DNA of 64,000 bases from Carettochelys insculpta (taxonomy: Eukaryota > Chordata > Testudines > Carettochelyidae): positions 100,566,001 to 100,630,000 of the forward strand of contig NC_134142.1 in the NCBI RefSeq assembly GCF_033958435.1, read 5' to 3'. This document shows, piece after piece, positions 35,722 through 48,115 of this stretch. Positions within the stretch are counted from its first letter, which is position 1. Each line of letters begins with the position of its first letter. Under the pieces are notes generated by a model. That model saw only the letters and a program-made list of their open reading frames with translations. It searched no databases and was not told where the DNA came from. A program made the position numbers and the translations under genes.

Positions 35722-37618
35722 CTAGTGCAGAGGGTAGAGAGTGGTGCTAAGAGGATATGACTGATCCCTTGAGGTATGCCAGCAGGGCTGGGGCTGATGT
35801 AAAATTTCCATGATCTATTTTTAAAGAAACAAACAACTGTTTGGGCTGGTAGTTCAGAAGTTTCATAAATACAAAAAGTTATGTTAAAGCAGGTCCTGTC
35901 TCATATTAGTTCAATACTAAGGAGATCGTTTATTCAGTGCTTGAAAAATCAGTTCATTTTTGTTAGTAATGGACATATTTTGTTTTTATTTACAAATATA
36001 CTTAAATATATACTAATACTTTCCATTTCAATCTGAGGATTATGCTTCACTTAACAAATATCAGCGACATTAACCTATGCTATATTAAGAACTATTATTC
36101 CTGTTTTACAAATAGGGAAACTAAGGCACAGAGAAGTTATGTGTATTGTCCAAGGTCAAGAAATATTTGAGTTTGAGATAAAACCAAGGACAAACCCCAG
36201 GTTTTTCCACTGCTGTGACACTAGTAGCTGGAGAAGTACAGAAAGCATTTTTCCTCTAAATTAGTAATATAAGTATGAGCAAGGGTAGAATGTAGTCTTA
36301 AACCCGTTTTACAGAAATCCAAGAAGACCCCACATGCTTACCCATATATACATTTTAACATTTGGTCACAGAGTAAAAGATACTTTGCCTCGGAGTGGAG
36401 TTTCCTTATATGTCCTCAGAAACTCCAGGATTTTAATTTGTTTAAATTGTGCCAAATACTATGGTGGACATTTCCCAAGAATGAGACGATAATGGACAAA
36501 TAATGGATGTCCCTTCTATCTGAAATAGGCAACTGTTCCACTATGCAGAAGTCCCACAAAAGCAAAAAGAATTAGACTATAATCCTGCTAAGATTGATCA
36601 GAAAACATGTAGAACAGCTGCCTCCACAGACTACACAACATGAATATTTTCTGGACAAGTAGATTTATAAAAGTGCTCCATTATAGGAGAGTAGGGCCAA
36701 GAAATCTGGGATTTTTAATGTTTCAAAGCCTCACAATGTAATCTCCAAGTTTTGATGAGACACTGTATTGAATAGCAAAAGGCTAGTAATCCCTCTCAGC
36801 CTTTTCCCTTAATTCAGAACTGATTATAATATTACAATATTACCTAAAATAAGTACTAGTCTGATAAATAGATAGACTGATAGATGGCTAGATAGACATC
36901 ATTATTCCTAAATGTGACACCATCAAAGGAAAATTCATGGGAATAAAAACCAATGGGCAAATAGCAGATAAGTTAGGTTTGCCTTATTTAAGCTCTAGTT
37001 ATCGAGAACACTCTTTTCCTTTCTAACAAGCATTCCTTCTCCAAAACACAGGTGGTTATTTTCAGGTTTTGTAAAAAAGACTCAGCTTCTAATTGGGGGG
37101 TTTCAGTTCATACAGTAGCAAGAGACTGTGACAAGCTTTCTGGAATTCTTTGTCTCCATAGGCTTTTTGTCCCCTAAATGCATTCCCTGATGGGAAATGC
37201 ACTTATTCCAAATAACTCGAATGGCTAAGTCCTCTAGCAAATGTTTTAAGTACCTAATTTTGAATAACACCTTGTCCTAGGAATTGCTCAGTTGTTAACC
37301 TTTAACCCTTTACTCTGCCATGTGAGAGGGATGCTCTTAAAATTCTCCTTGTAGAAGCCCTACAATAAATAGCACATAAGTCTATTTGACCTCTGGATTT
37401 TCTATAGGTAACTTGTTCATAGCATCATCTCATTCTTTGTTATAGATCAACTACTTCCTTAAATAGTGAAGTTATAGAAACACATTTTTCAATATGATCT
37501 TAATATCTTTTTCTACTGCTGTCTCTTCAGTAAAAATGGAGGGAACTAGTCAGTCTTTATGAAAAAGCCACAGTTGTTGAGGGAACAATGAGGAGCCCTG
37601 TGACACCCCAAAGACCAA
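35722..37618. other. No gene seen
   Basis: AT-rich DNA containing a MIR fragment (36081-36220) and a short (GATA)-like run near 36866-36897. No exon or RNA gene was recognised. Confidence 0.5.
36081..36220 (-). repeat. MIR SINE fragment
   Basis: CTATTATTCCTGTTTTACAA, GGGAAACTAAGGCACAGAGA and TTGTCCAAGGTCAAG are the reverse complement of the MIR core ('tgaccttgggcaag...ctcagtttcc...gtaaaatgggaata'). Confidence 0.85.
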
Positions 37619-38061
37619 GGCTATGTCTATACTAGAGGTTTTGTCAACAAAAGTGGCGTTCTGTTGACAACCTGCAGAGAGCAGAGATTCCCAAGGTGTT
37701 CTGTCAACAGTAAATTGGCAAAATGCAGCACATTTGTTGACAGTCATATACCACTCCGCAAAAGGCAAAAACAACTCTGTCGACAGAGGTCTGTTGACAG
37801 AAAGCTGGTCTGAACATTGCAGGGGGGCCCCTCTGTCTATGGACAGTGCTTCCGGGATACCAGGCAGCCCTGTCTGCTGTGCTTCCAGTTGGCCATTTTG
37901 TCAAGAGAGCAGCCAGGCAGTCCAGAGCTCAATGTTGACAGAGCACATGACTCTTGTGATTCGCTTGGCAATTTCGCTGCAATCTGTCAACAGAAGTTTT
38001 TTTGGAAGATATCTTCCAACAAAAACTTCTGTTGACAAATCACAGTAATATAGACATAGCG
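37619..38061 (-). mobile_element. Harbinger-type MITE, family C
   Basis: 443 bp, starting GGCTATGTCTATACTAGAGG and ending GTAATATAGACATAGCG. It is flanked by CAA on both sides (37616-37618 and 38062-38064). Subterminal TTTTGTCAACAAAA and CTTCTGTTGACAAATC match the ends of the transposase-bearing element at 32750-35721, and both hold repeated TGTTGACA/TGTCAACA units. It is therefore a likely internal-deletion derivative or co-mobilised relative. Open frames inside are short and reflect the repeats. Confidence 0.83.
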
Positions 38062-38098
38062 CAATGGATTTACTTGGGCATAACCCCCAAAATCCCCA

Positions 38099-38182
38099 AA
38101 TAACTCTGTTAGACTTTAAGGTGCCATGGTACTCCTAGTTGTATTTGTAGATAGAGACTAATACGGCTACCCCTCTGATACA
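38099..38182 (+). repeat. Penelope-like element 3' end fragment
   Basis: AACTCTGTTAGACTTTAAGG, GTGCCATGGTACTCCTAGTT and AGACTAATACGGCTACCCC form the short 3' end unit that litters turtle genomes. It is related to the tail of the Penelope-like element at 5781-5880. Confidence 0.7.
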
Positions 38183-38282
38183 GGTCACGAAAAGGGAGAT
38201 TTTTTTCAGAACAGCAGTTAAGAGACCATTGATTTTCAATAGGAATTGGGTTCCTAATTGCCTTTTAAAATCAAAACCCTTA

Positions 38283-38400
38283 GGTAACATCTACACAATG
38301 GCTGGGAGTGAGACTCACACTAGCAGGCCTCAAACTAGCATGATAAAATAGCCATATGGACACTGCAGCTCAGGTAGTAGCTTTGTTTCCAGAATTTTGA
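38283..38400 (+). repeat. Possible MITE fragment
   Basis: GGTAACATCTACACAATGGC, GGGAGTGAGACTCACACTAG and ATGATAAAATAGCCATATGG resemble one half of a known sauropsid 'tctacac...gctgggag' DNA-transposon derivative. The right end is missing or too diverged. Confidence 0.4.
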
Positions 38401-39185
38401 CTGAACCCATTGCTAAATTAGGCAAGTATACTTTTATCAAACAGTGTCAGAAATCCTTGACCAATGCTACTGAGAAAAATTAAAAACATCTTCAGACCAT
38501 GCACAGGTACCAGGTTAGCCTTATACTTGGTTAGTCTGAGCATACAACCCTGTTCTTAGCACTTGCTGTACTATTTTAAAAGCCAATGAATGCAATGATG
38601 GATTATCCTATCAATATTTTTGTTTCCATGAACTAATTTACTAGGGAATCCTATTATAAAACCATCAGTTGTGGCTAGGTGCTGACTTCTGAAACCCATG
38701 TTGAAAAACTCTCAGGGCTGATTCATTTAAAAAAAACAAACAAACCTATGTGCCCTAGTTTAAGGAGCTTTTCTGCACCTCCCCTCCCTCTCCAATTCAA
38801 TCAATGGGAGGAGGGCTTTGAGGGGGGAAAATTATTATCTCCATGAGAAGCAAGTAAGGATCTACCAAAAAAGGCATAAAAGCAGACTACTAAAAATTAT
38901 GCAAACATTGGTCAACCAAAGAGTGGGGACCACTTAAGCTAAAGCTGCCATGAACTCTGGTAATATAACAATGATATTTAATTGGGCATTTGAGCTAAAG
39001 AACGAGCATTTACCATTGCAACGGCAATAACACAGAATACTGCATAATAAAGACAGTATACACACTTATGTCCTAATCCTGTGAGTAAACTGTAAGAATG
39101 ACCTGAAGCTGCTCAGCAAGTTACAGGATCCACTTTCTAACAAGGTGTTAATATTGCTGTGCGAAGTCCTTCCTAGACCTCATCT
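38401..39185. other. No gene seen
   Basis: Non-coding AT-rich sequence with no recognisable feature. Confidence 0.5.
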
Positions 39186-39425
39186 AGTCTGAGGTCTCGT
39201 CTACACTAGGAAATTTGGTCGGTATAACCACCTCACTCAAGGCCATAAAAATCCACGCACCTGAACAACACAATTAATCTGGTCTCACCCTCCTAGTGTA
39301 GCCAACATTAGGTCAGTGGAAGAGTATTCCCATTCACCTAGCCACTGTCTCTCAGGGAGATGGAGTACCTGTACCACTGGGAGAAGTCCTCCTATTGATC
39401 CAGGTAGCTTTGTGATCAAGTAGTC
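39186..39425 (+). mobile_element. MITE with GTCTACACTAG end, right end missing
   Basis: GGTCTCGTCTACACTAGGAA, TTGGTCGGTATAACCACCTC, CCTCCTAGTGTAGCCAACAT and GGGAGATGGAGTACCTGTAC follow the order of a common turtle MITE (GGTCGGYATAAC...CTAGTGTAG...). The element at 54915-55203 has the same order. The right terminal repeat is not present. Confidence 0.6.
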
Positions 39426-39539
39426 AAATTCTTCTGCCCTGATTTACATTTGTGCAAGTTCTTTGATTTTTATGGGTTGCATAAGTGTTTCTGAGAATGT
39501 GATGTTGTATGTCTGTGTATTAGAAATGGCTAACATGGT

Positions 39540-39690
39540 AGGACTGTAAGCTGTTTGGGTCAGGGAGTATAACTCTATATGCTATGTTTGTACCATACCT
39601 AGCACCAAAGGGCCCCATTTTCAGTTGATCTCTAGCTAAAACCATAACATACATGATAAATATAATAAAATAATAAATAAAACCATTCTG
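39540..39690 (+). repeat. L2-like 3' tail
   Basis: GGACTGTAAGCTGTTTGGGT, CAGGGAGTATAACTC and TACCATACCTAGCACC followed by AATAAAATAATAAATAAA resemble the L2-type 3' end ('gactgtaagctccttgaggg...cctagcacagtg...aataaat'). Confidence 0.7.
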
Positions 39691-42149
39691 TAGTTTGCTA
39701 ACTTTTCATTAATCACATAATCTGCTAAGTCACAAATAAGAAAAATAATTGCATACATTTCACTGAAGATGACTACAAATCAGTGCTCCCTCTAAGCTAA
39801 GTGCTTGGGAAGCCCCCAGGAGATCTTTAATTTGTTTCCTTCTACTACCAATAATTTTATTGCTATAAACCAAATCCTAAATAAGTCACTATTTAGGCAA
39901 AGTTCCCACTGGAGTCAACAATTCTAATATATTTAACCACCCTAAATTTTGCAAACACAAAATTTAAGGAATCCTTTACCCTGCAGAATGAATTGCCAGT
40001 TTTGTCTTCAAACTCATGGGATCTGCAGGAAATCAGGGACATCCACACAAAATACCTTGTGCCTCCAATTCTTCAACCCAATCTTTGCTCCATAGCAGCA
40101 TGGCCCTAACTGAGTTGCAGTACAAAGAGTGTACTTACATATGGAGAGTGTCCCCAGGAAGGAGAACAGAGAATCAATCAGAATTATACGCTTTGAGTTT
40201 TCTCTTTGGGGATGGAGACGCAATCAACAGGACTGTGCTATGGAAATGAATATAGTTCAGCTGTCCATTTTGCTCTCATTAGGACTGCCTGAAGGAAATG
40301 AATACAGTTCAGCTGTCCATTTTGCTCTCATTGTTACCATAGTTTTATCCTTCAGAATATGCATATCCTTATGGCTCTAATTTCACTGTATGTATGTGTG
40401 TGAATGTGTTTACACACAGACACTTGCAGTTCTGGAAGTCCATATTTAGTGTATTTTCTTTGTTTAAATTATAGAATTTCCTTTTCTTGGATACCATATA
40501 ATTTTTTTCTCCAAATGTTTTAAATATACTTACATTAAAAACAACATATCATTCCCAGATCCCAACACTCTAAAACTCTCACACCCTTGTTTTTTCTCCA
40601 CTGAAGCAGCAATCACCATTTTCATGGTGTTGCCAAATCTGGGCCTTTTTCTAAATGTTTGTTTAATATACATACAAGAAACTGGGTTTCCTATTTCTGA
40701 GAAATTCTGCCAAAATGTTCAAAGATTTTTTTCTAACACAGCTTCTTTGCATTCACTCAACTGTGATGGTTCTGATGCACACATACTCTTTTCATCATCT
40801 CATCTCTCAGATGGAACCCATCAAGACATACTTACTGCTGTTGCTACTGCACTGAATGGCATAATCTATCAACTCAGCAAAATAAGGAATACAGCTTCAT
40901 CCTTCATCAATGTGTTGTACTGAATAACTGGCCAAAAGTGAACAGGAATAAAATTGAATTTGTGGATAAGAGGAGTGTGAACAATGAGACGTACATAATT
41001 TCCCATGTTCCCAGGAAAGACACCCCACTTAATGAAAGTTTTACAGTTAGAGGTCCTGAGCACTTCATTTAATGCATATGAGTGCATTGTTTCTTTAAGA
41101 TTGCACCAGTAGTCCAATCGTGAGGGAGACTGAATGAGATTCTGAAAAGAAGCTCAATAGGGAAGTAAAAGGGAAGCCTGTAAATAATACATTTTGTAAA
41201 AATTGTAATAAAGTTCCTTGGTCCATACTAGAAGGAAGTGATATTTACCATTGCCACAAGGTAAGGTTCTCAGCACTTCAGCATTGGGTCCTTTGTAATT
41301 ACATCTGCAATATAGATAATGGATACATGTTGCTCATCATCTCAGAACTTGAATGAATGCTTCTATTCCTTAACAATATGCCACCATTACTAGATAATTG
41401 CTTCTTCTTATAAGAAATGTTTTGATATACATATTGTAAGCAAAGACTACCCTCTATTATGCTGCTACAGCCCTAATGAAGTCAGATTCCTCATTTAAAT
41501 CCCTCCTATAGAATTCACTTTTTCTGCAAAGCTCAGAGCCACTACTTGCCCAGACAAGCAAAAGTCATGCTCCACCCAACATTATTCTGAAGGATAAGGA
41601 AAAAGTAAAAAACAGAGCAATAACCAAATAGATATACATCGCATTCAATGTTCATACTTCTGCTGTCTCCCTCAGTTTGCTTTGCCTTACCAGTGTCAGT
41701 AAAGCCATTGGGGCAGAGGCTGTCTTTGTTGTTTGCACAGCACCACACACATTGTCAGTTCCTAGTCAATTATAAATACAGTTAAATAAAAGTGAAGTGC
41801 CACCAGAAGAACTGATACAAAACTGTGGCAACATGTGGATTATCACCACAACATGCTGATTAGAATTTTGAGCTTCTCAAAATTCAGCAATTTTAGGATT
41901 TGAGATGTTTGTTTTAGCCACCGTGAACAGAGAGAACATAATTGCAAACTCTAGATCTGAGTTTGAATTAAAAAGGCCTCAAAGTTCAGGGGGAAATAAG
42001 AATTCAGATTTGGGATCTCTTTCTTAAATATCAGTTTAGATTAGGTTCAATCAAAACCAAATGGGTGGACTGTATACAACTATATTCCTTAATCTAAGAG
42101 CCTGCTTGGGTTTCTCTTCAGGTACCCAACTTCATACATCTTTCACCTT
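39691..42149. other. No gene seen
   Basis: AT-rich region holding a 52-bp tandem duplication (40229-40332). Frames at 40624-40923 (+) and 40869-41117 (-) are open for 80-100 codons but match no family and overlap each other. Confidence 0.45.
40229..40332 (+). repeat. 52-bp tandem duplication
   Basis: Two adjacent 52-bp units (40229-40280 and 40281-40332) both start AGGACTG and end CAGCTGTCCATTTTGCTCTC plus ATT. They differ only in a six-base block (TGCTAT against CCTGAA, which still share a base or two) and at one T/C position. A local, fairly recent duplication in otherwise single-copy DNA. Confidence 0.92.
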
Positions 42150-42265
42150 AGTATCTATACCTCAGTCCCCACATTTGTAACATGGAGATAACAACCCTTT
42201 TGTGCAGCCCCTACCTGGCAGGGGACTTTGAAGAATAAGTATTAAATGACTTTACAGGGATTTGA
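42150..42265 (+). repeat. MIR SINE fragment, diverged
   Basis: TATACCTCAGTCCCCACATT, TGTAACATGGAGATAACAAC and GACTTTGAAGAATAAGTATT line up with the MIR 3' half. Confidence 0.6.
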
Positions 42266-42869
42266 AATATATCTGACTTCATACAGGGCACTGCAAAACT
42301 TCAGTCTGGCTCTTGGTTTTTATGAGCTAAGTATGAAGGGAAGATTAATTTTGGGTGAGCTCTTCAAGGAAGGAAGATGTCCTTGTATCACAGCCCTTCA
42401 AACAGTCAAAAACCCTTAGCATCCATTTAAGTTAAAGCCATATTCCTTCTCTTGGCTAGAGCTGGTCAAAGTTATTATTCACTTGGAATAGTTTATTTAA
42501 CAAATGTTGACGTGTTTAATTAAATAATTTATGAATACATTTTCTTTACATTATTTGATCAGCAAATAATACTCAATAAATCACAGCTTAGAGATTTTTC
42601 CCTATCAAACTATTTACAAGTACATGTTATCGTTGGATGAGCTCTGCACTTGGCCTGCTGTTTTGCCATCTTCATGAGTATACCTGCTTCGAAATGGTTA
42701 TATTTACATATCTCATGGCTTATGAAGGACACCTGTATTCAGTATATCAGTCATCTCATAATTATAAATGCCACCACAAGCTAGACCCTCAGATGCTGCA
42801 AATTTGCATAGCTCCACTGAAATCCATGCTAGCTGAAAGCAGCTGAAAAACGTGAGCCCATAACTTGTA
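42266..42869. other. No gene seen
   Basis: AT-rich spacer; nothing recognised. Confidence 0.5.
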
Positions 42870-43184
42870 CAGTAAACTCTGTCTTAACCGGCATGCTATC
42901 ATCTGGAACTCTGAAGTAACTGTCATTTTAACCATAACTAAATTTTAGTTATGTTTTCCATAAATACACTATAGTGAAAGTAAATACAAATAAATACAGC
43001 AAATACAGTACTACTGTTGTTGGTAAGTAAAGTACTCTGCATACATTTTTATTGGTTTCTTAATATCTAATCTGATTTTTCTTTAGTGTTATGCATTGCT
43101 AGGTGTACCTCTCTATTATCCAGAATATCTGAATATGCGGCAACTTCCCAGTCCCAGGGCTGCCAGATATAAAAGAGTTTACTG
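42870..43184. mobile_element. Tigger/pogo-like MITE with TA duplication
   Basis: Begins CAGTAAACTCTGTCTTAACC and ends TATAAAAGAGTTTACTG. CAGTAAACTCT is exactly inverted at the other end. The flanks are TA on both sides (42868-42869 and 43185-43186), the signature of Tc1/mariner/pogo integration. Internal CTCTATTATCCAGAATATC near 43111 is a second, internal copy of a terminal-like motif. Length 315 bp, non-coding. Confidence 0.85.
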
Positions 43185-43224
43185 TATCATGTAATATTGT
43201 CCATTTGTTGGTTCTCACTGGAGT

Positions 43225-43320
43225 ATACTTTGACAAACTTTACACATTTCAGAGAGGAAATTTTGGCCCAAAGTGACTTATCCAAAGCCACACAGCAAGG
43301 CATCACTACGTTGTTATCTC
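43225..43320 (-). repeat. MIR SINE fragment
   Basis: CATTTCAGAGAGGAAATTTT, GGCCCAAAGTGACTTATCC and AAAGCCACACAGCAAGG are the reverse complement of the MIR core. Confidence 0.75.
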
Positions 43321-46300
43321 TCCTGCCTTTTCTTTTTTTAAAGTAAAGGAAAAGCCGAAAGCTAGTTTGAACCACTGAAATATTCACAGCACTAGCCTAA
43401 ACTACACTATGTGCCTTTCTTTTTTGCTAGCTAGTCCTGTTTAGCCTAATGAAGTGGCACATTTCATTCCCACCATATACCCTGTTAGGCTATATCCCCT
43501 TTGATGGAAAACAGAGTTGGCTACTTGTGACCAAGAGAAAACAGAGGTTAAATGAGTCACTACACTTTACACTTTTCTTGTAAAGTATGTGAAAATATAA
43601 ATGCTAAATAACATTTAATTAAATTCCCTCTCTACCCACCACAGGGTAATTTCCCAGGCAAAGGCAAAAAGAAAAATCATTATTTCAGTCACGTGCTGTT
43701 GTGTATGGCTAAACACCAAACCAACCGGATTTATTAACTTCATATCTAACAGCAAGGAATTTGTGTCAGACCCACCACAGTACTAATAGATCTCCTACTG
43801 GGCCACAAACACTAGGACAAATGGCAGGGCCGAGAGCACAATCACAGCATGAATGGGCCTAAATTAGCCAGTGCCTAATAACCAGTTTACTAACACCTGT
43901 ATTAGTACTGTATCACTGTGGGGAGGACTGCTGATAGACAAACCGTAATCCCATAAGCTTGTCATTTGCATATCCCTCATTAGCTGATTAAAACCTGAAG
44001 GAGGCAGGATTTTGCAGCTGGTGGGTCCATTCCAACACTCAGTCTGCCTGGGTGGCTTGCTAATGAAGTAATGTTGGTGAATGTGAGGTTTATATGTATG
44101 GAAGGGATTAAGAGTATTAGAACTTGTGTGAACCGATGTTGCCATATTCTCTCTACTGGATCACAGTAATTGGATGGGAGGAGCAAGACTGGATCCATTA
44201 GTTTTGTCTGTTTGCTCAGGAGCTGGGTGCTAGAGATTCAATTTTGCTTCCTTTTGCTCCTTTGCTTTTGTGAAGCATGTCTGCTTTGTCTCCGCTAGCT
44301 CTTAGCACCTCTGTGCACTACCCACACTAAGGCAATTGAGCTACAAAGACGACGCACTGAAGAATGTGAAGACAGGCAGTATAAAATGCAGCCTAGCCTC
44401 AAGTACTACTTGAAGGCAGCGCAATCTTGCCTAGTCCAATCCTGGGATAGAAAGCAAGAGATAATTGAAATCTATAAACACCTCTGGAGCCTTTTTATTA
44501 TTTTATTGATTCTCCACGTTTGAGCTTAACAAACCGTAGCATCAAAGAAGCCGCAAGCTCCTTACAAGGAAACTGAATGGTTTAAATTTTGGTGACTCAA
44601 GAAGCAATTGTTGCAAGTATTTGTTGGGCCTGCATAACTTTAATGCAAAAAGAAAAAATCCATTTCCTATGTTATTTGTACAGCTGGAGTAATCACTCTG
44701 TGTCAGTGACGATGTAAAAAAATGCATTATCTTTCCCATAGAACCACTAATGCACCTCCAGGAAAGTCATTAAGAAAATATACTAAGCAGTTTGGAAAAC
44801 CTTGAAAGCCAAGCATTGTCTGGCAGAGTATGGAGCAGTAAATGACACACAACATGCATTCAACAGAGCAATGAGATGTTCAACATTTCAGCACAGCCAC
44901 ATCATTTTCATCAGCAATTTGGCGAAGACTGCACCTGGAGTGTTGTGGCTGAAAACTGAAGGAAAAGATATTGGAATGAAATTTTGATGAGTACCAAAGA
45001 AGGTGTTTAAGTAAAATTTGAATTTTTTGTCAAATAATCTACTTCATTATTTTCTCTTTGATTATGTTTATTGTCGCTAAACACAAAATCTCTCATAAAA
45101 CCTCACTATGTTTAGGCCAGTGAAATTAATATTTGTAATGTCTCTTCATTTGGTGTTCTTCTCCTAGTCTCAGAACATTGCTTGTAATATCAGAGAGAGT
45201 GATAAAAACTGCCAGCACTAATCACACATGTTAAAATTATTAACGTCAACAATCAATACTGAAAATAATTAATTATTCAATGGGTTTGTCAGTATATATT
45301 GTTAGTAATTTAGATTAGACTATTTTTAAAGTTAATAAAATAAAAAGGATTATTAAAATAATAGACTTTTTAATTACTTACATTAAGACAACTTTCAGTA
45401 ACCTGACTGGTATATTTGAGCTTCTGTTCTTGGTCAGTTTTGCTTTCTAGTTCTCATGCACTTGCACTGAGTTGCAGTTGTTTGAGATCCAAAACTACAG
45501 GGGAGCGTTCCAGTTAGAGGCGGTCTTAACCTAAAAACCTATGAGAGCTAATATTAGGGGCCCAATTCATCTTTGCACCTTGCTGACCTCAGGACAGGAC
45601 TTAGAAAGGGAGAAATGGGGTGACAAAGGGCCCTTCATGGCATGCTTCAGCCCCCCAGTGTGCCCGGAGAAGACCAAAGTCTGCCCTAACTAGTGTCTGG
45701 GTACCTTAACCACCCAGAACCATTGGGTCAGCCAGGAATAGTTACAGAATAGAAGTTCTCTGGTCACAAATCATTTCACCCTTGAGAACTTCTCCAGCAC
45801 ATCTCCTGGGCCAGTGACTCCTGTGGGAGAGCCTGTAGCTGGCTGTGCTGGCTTTACTCTATTTAGAGACTCCTCCAATGTCCCTGAGGGCTAGTTTCAA
45901 CCTTTTAAGATGGTGCTGCAACCTTGTGATGTATGGGCCCCCTATCCCTTTAACAAGCAGAACTAACTTATTTTTTATCTGACCACTAGTGCCTGGGGTG
46001 GTTTGGAATCCAGATCTGAATCTGAGCTTTCCCAAAGTTCACATGTTTGAATTCAGTGTTCAGATTTGTCCTTTTAGCTACATACATTGCAGATCCGTGC
46101 AGGGCTTTCATTCTGCATGGCTCCAGTTTCAGTTAAAAATGTTTCATTGACATTAAAAGAAAGATCTGCAAATGCCTCTGTTCAAATTAAGTTTTCCAAA
46201 TTATTTTTAGCACAATACCTAAATCTGATGGTTAAACTCCTTGACAAATCCCTTACAGTCTTACACAAGGTGCCAGAGACAAACCACCATCACCATAATT

Positions 46301-46859
46301 CCCTACTCCCTTCCATTTAATAAGGACTAGCTGCCACTGGGGACAATCAATTCCGTCATTTGATTTGGCCCATTATTTCCCTGTAGTTAACAAAAAGCTC
46401 CAAGCTGTATTGTATCTGATCCTGCATCCAAATTGGAGAAGTTTCAGAAAATTATGGGAGAGGCCAACAACCGGTACCATAAGCCAATTCTCTTCCAGAC
46501 CCTGAGACCCTCCATTTCCTTTTTTTTCATTTCTCTACAGGATTTGAGCAGACTGCAGCCAGGCAGTCAGACGCCCTTCAGACACATCCATGCAGCAGCT
46601 CTGACAATGCCAGCCTTGTCTCCGGGAAAACATTGCATACATCAGACTAACGTTATTTCCATATTCCCACAAATCAGGCCACTATTTCATTTCATGGATG
46701 ATAAATGAAGCTGTGAGGCCAGCCAAACAACTCCACAGTGGTCAAAACAAATTTGAGTTGTGTGATACTTTCATAAATCACTTCCAACAAGGACAAGTAA
46801 CAGCAAGGTGGAACTTTTCTAGTAAGCAGAGTAGATGCCCAACAGTGATCTGCTTGCTC
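43321..46859. other. No gene seen
   Basis: A long AT-rich stretch. The more GC-rich part at about 45540-45960 has no recognised repeat or exon. Open frames remain below 95 codons and show no family signature. Confidence 0.45.
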
Positions 46860-47357
46860 CAGGGGTCAGCAATCAAAACAGCAAGAAGAGCCATTTTTTT
46901 CCAATTTCCTAAAAGTTCAATAATTCAAGAGCCACAAGAGACAGTCCTTAATAGATAATTTCAAACCATACTTTTTGTAACCCCTAGTTTAAGAACAGTG
47001 CATACGCTATGATTTGTAATGTGATACATCTTTACTGCAGGACGTTTACAAACTTTTTACATATTCTGTTTCCTCATACTTTACATGTGTATTTGTACCA
47101 CTGTCTTCCAGACTTTCACTCCCAAATTCACTCTCTCACTAGAGTACACTAGGGGGAATTATTCAACATTTTGAGATCACATAAGTTTGCTATATAGATG
47201 TGGGTTGTTCATTTTGGGGCTTTTAGATGTTCACTGTTTATCAAAAATAAGCAGAACAGTTTAAAAAAAAAAAAGCTTTGAAATTACAGTATTGGTAGCC
47301 ACAAAGAAATTCTTAAAGAGCCGCATGCAGCTCTGGAGCTGCAGGTTGCAGACTGCG
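46860..47357. mobile_element. hAT-like element
   Basis: The left end CAGGGGTCAGCAATCAAAAC and the right end ...GCTGCAGGTTGCAGACTG are inverted repeats of the CAGGGGTCGGCAACC type. The flanks GCTTGCTC (46852-46859) and GCTTGTGC (47358-47365) match at six of eight bases, an 8-bp duplication as made by hAT transposases. AAGAGCCATTTTTTT and AAGAGCCGCATGCAGCTC mark the subterminal zones. No transposase frame remains. Confidence 0.72.
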
Positions 47358-47939
47358 GCTTGTGCTGTACCATACACTTGCAACAGCTCAGTAATCTCCT
47401 TTGCTATATTTGCTTAATAAAAGTTTTGGGAAACTAGTTTTCAGGGAATATTCCTTTAATTTCTGTTCCTAGTTTAGGCCCAGTCCTTCAATCTTTACTC
47501 ATATCAGTATCCTTGCTCATGAAATCTGTCTCACTGACTTCAGGCCCATGTGAGTGAATGAAGATAGGCTGTTCACTGAAGTTGGCCAAAACCAAAAGTT
47601 GGCTAAAAAATGCGCTGCAAATGTTTTATGAATTGCACTTTAATTAATTAACAGTCACAGGCAGTATGTCTAACCAACCCTTGCCCATGCATTGATGTCT
47701 GACATCTTAGACAACAATTTACAAAAAAATAAAACCACTGTGTGGTTCTTGGAGGTCTGTTAAAATAAAAAAGGTTTCCATACAAATATAGCTCAGTGGT
47801 CCCTAAAATTTCATGAGGAAGGATGTTCAAGAGAGCTGGGACAGCACAGGAAAAATATCAACCTCCTCCTCCTCCTATAAACTGTACCATACTTGCCAGC
47901 TGATTGAACAAGGTCCATTTCAGCAATAAGTGCAGTATA
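47358..47939. other. No gene seen
   Basis: AT-rich spacer. A fragment near 47470-47540 (GGCCCAGTCCTTCAATCTTT) resembles an old palindromic repeat. Confidence 0.4.
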
Positions 47940-48115
47940 AGCTTGATTATCTGGTATCCCTGGGGAATGGGGGTTGCCGCATAACCAAATGTGCCCATTA
48001 ATCAAGCTGGAGCTGCCAGCCCCACTCGGCTGGCCCCGGCCAGGCAGCCAGCCCAGCAGATGCTGGTTACCCATACTTGCCAGTTATCCAAGTGCTAGTT
48101 AATATGGCTTCCATT
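47940..48115. repeat. Tigger-like MITE fragment
   Basis: GCTTGATTATCTGGTATCCC, GGGGGTTGCCGCATAACC, CATTAATCAAGCTGGAGCTG and CTTGCCAGTTATCCAAGTGC are repeated 'TTATCCRG...' units as in Tigger-derived MITEs. Complete terminal repeats are not visible. Confidence 0.55.

Noticed and set aside
40624..41117. Opposed frames of 99 and 82 codons
   Set aside because: They overlap at one end on opposite strands, and neither resembles a known protein.
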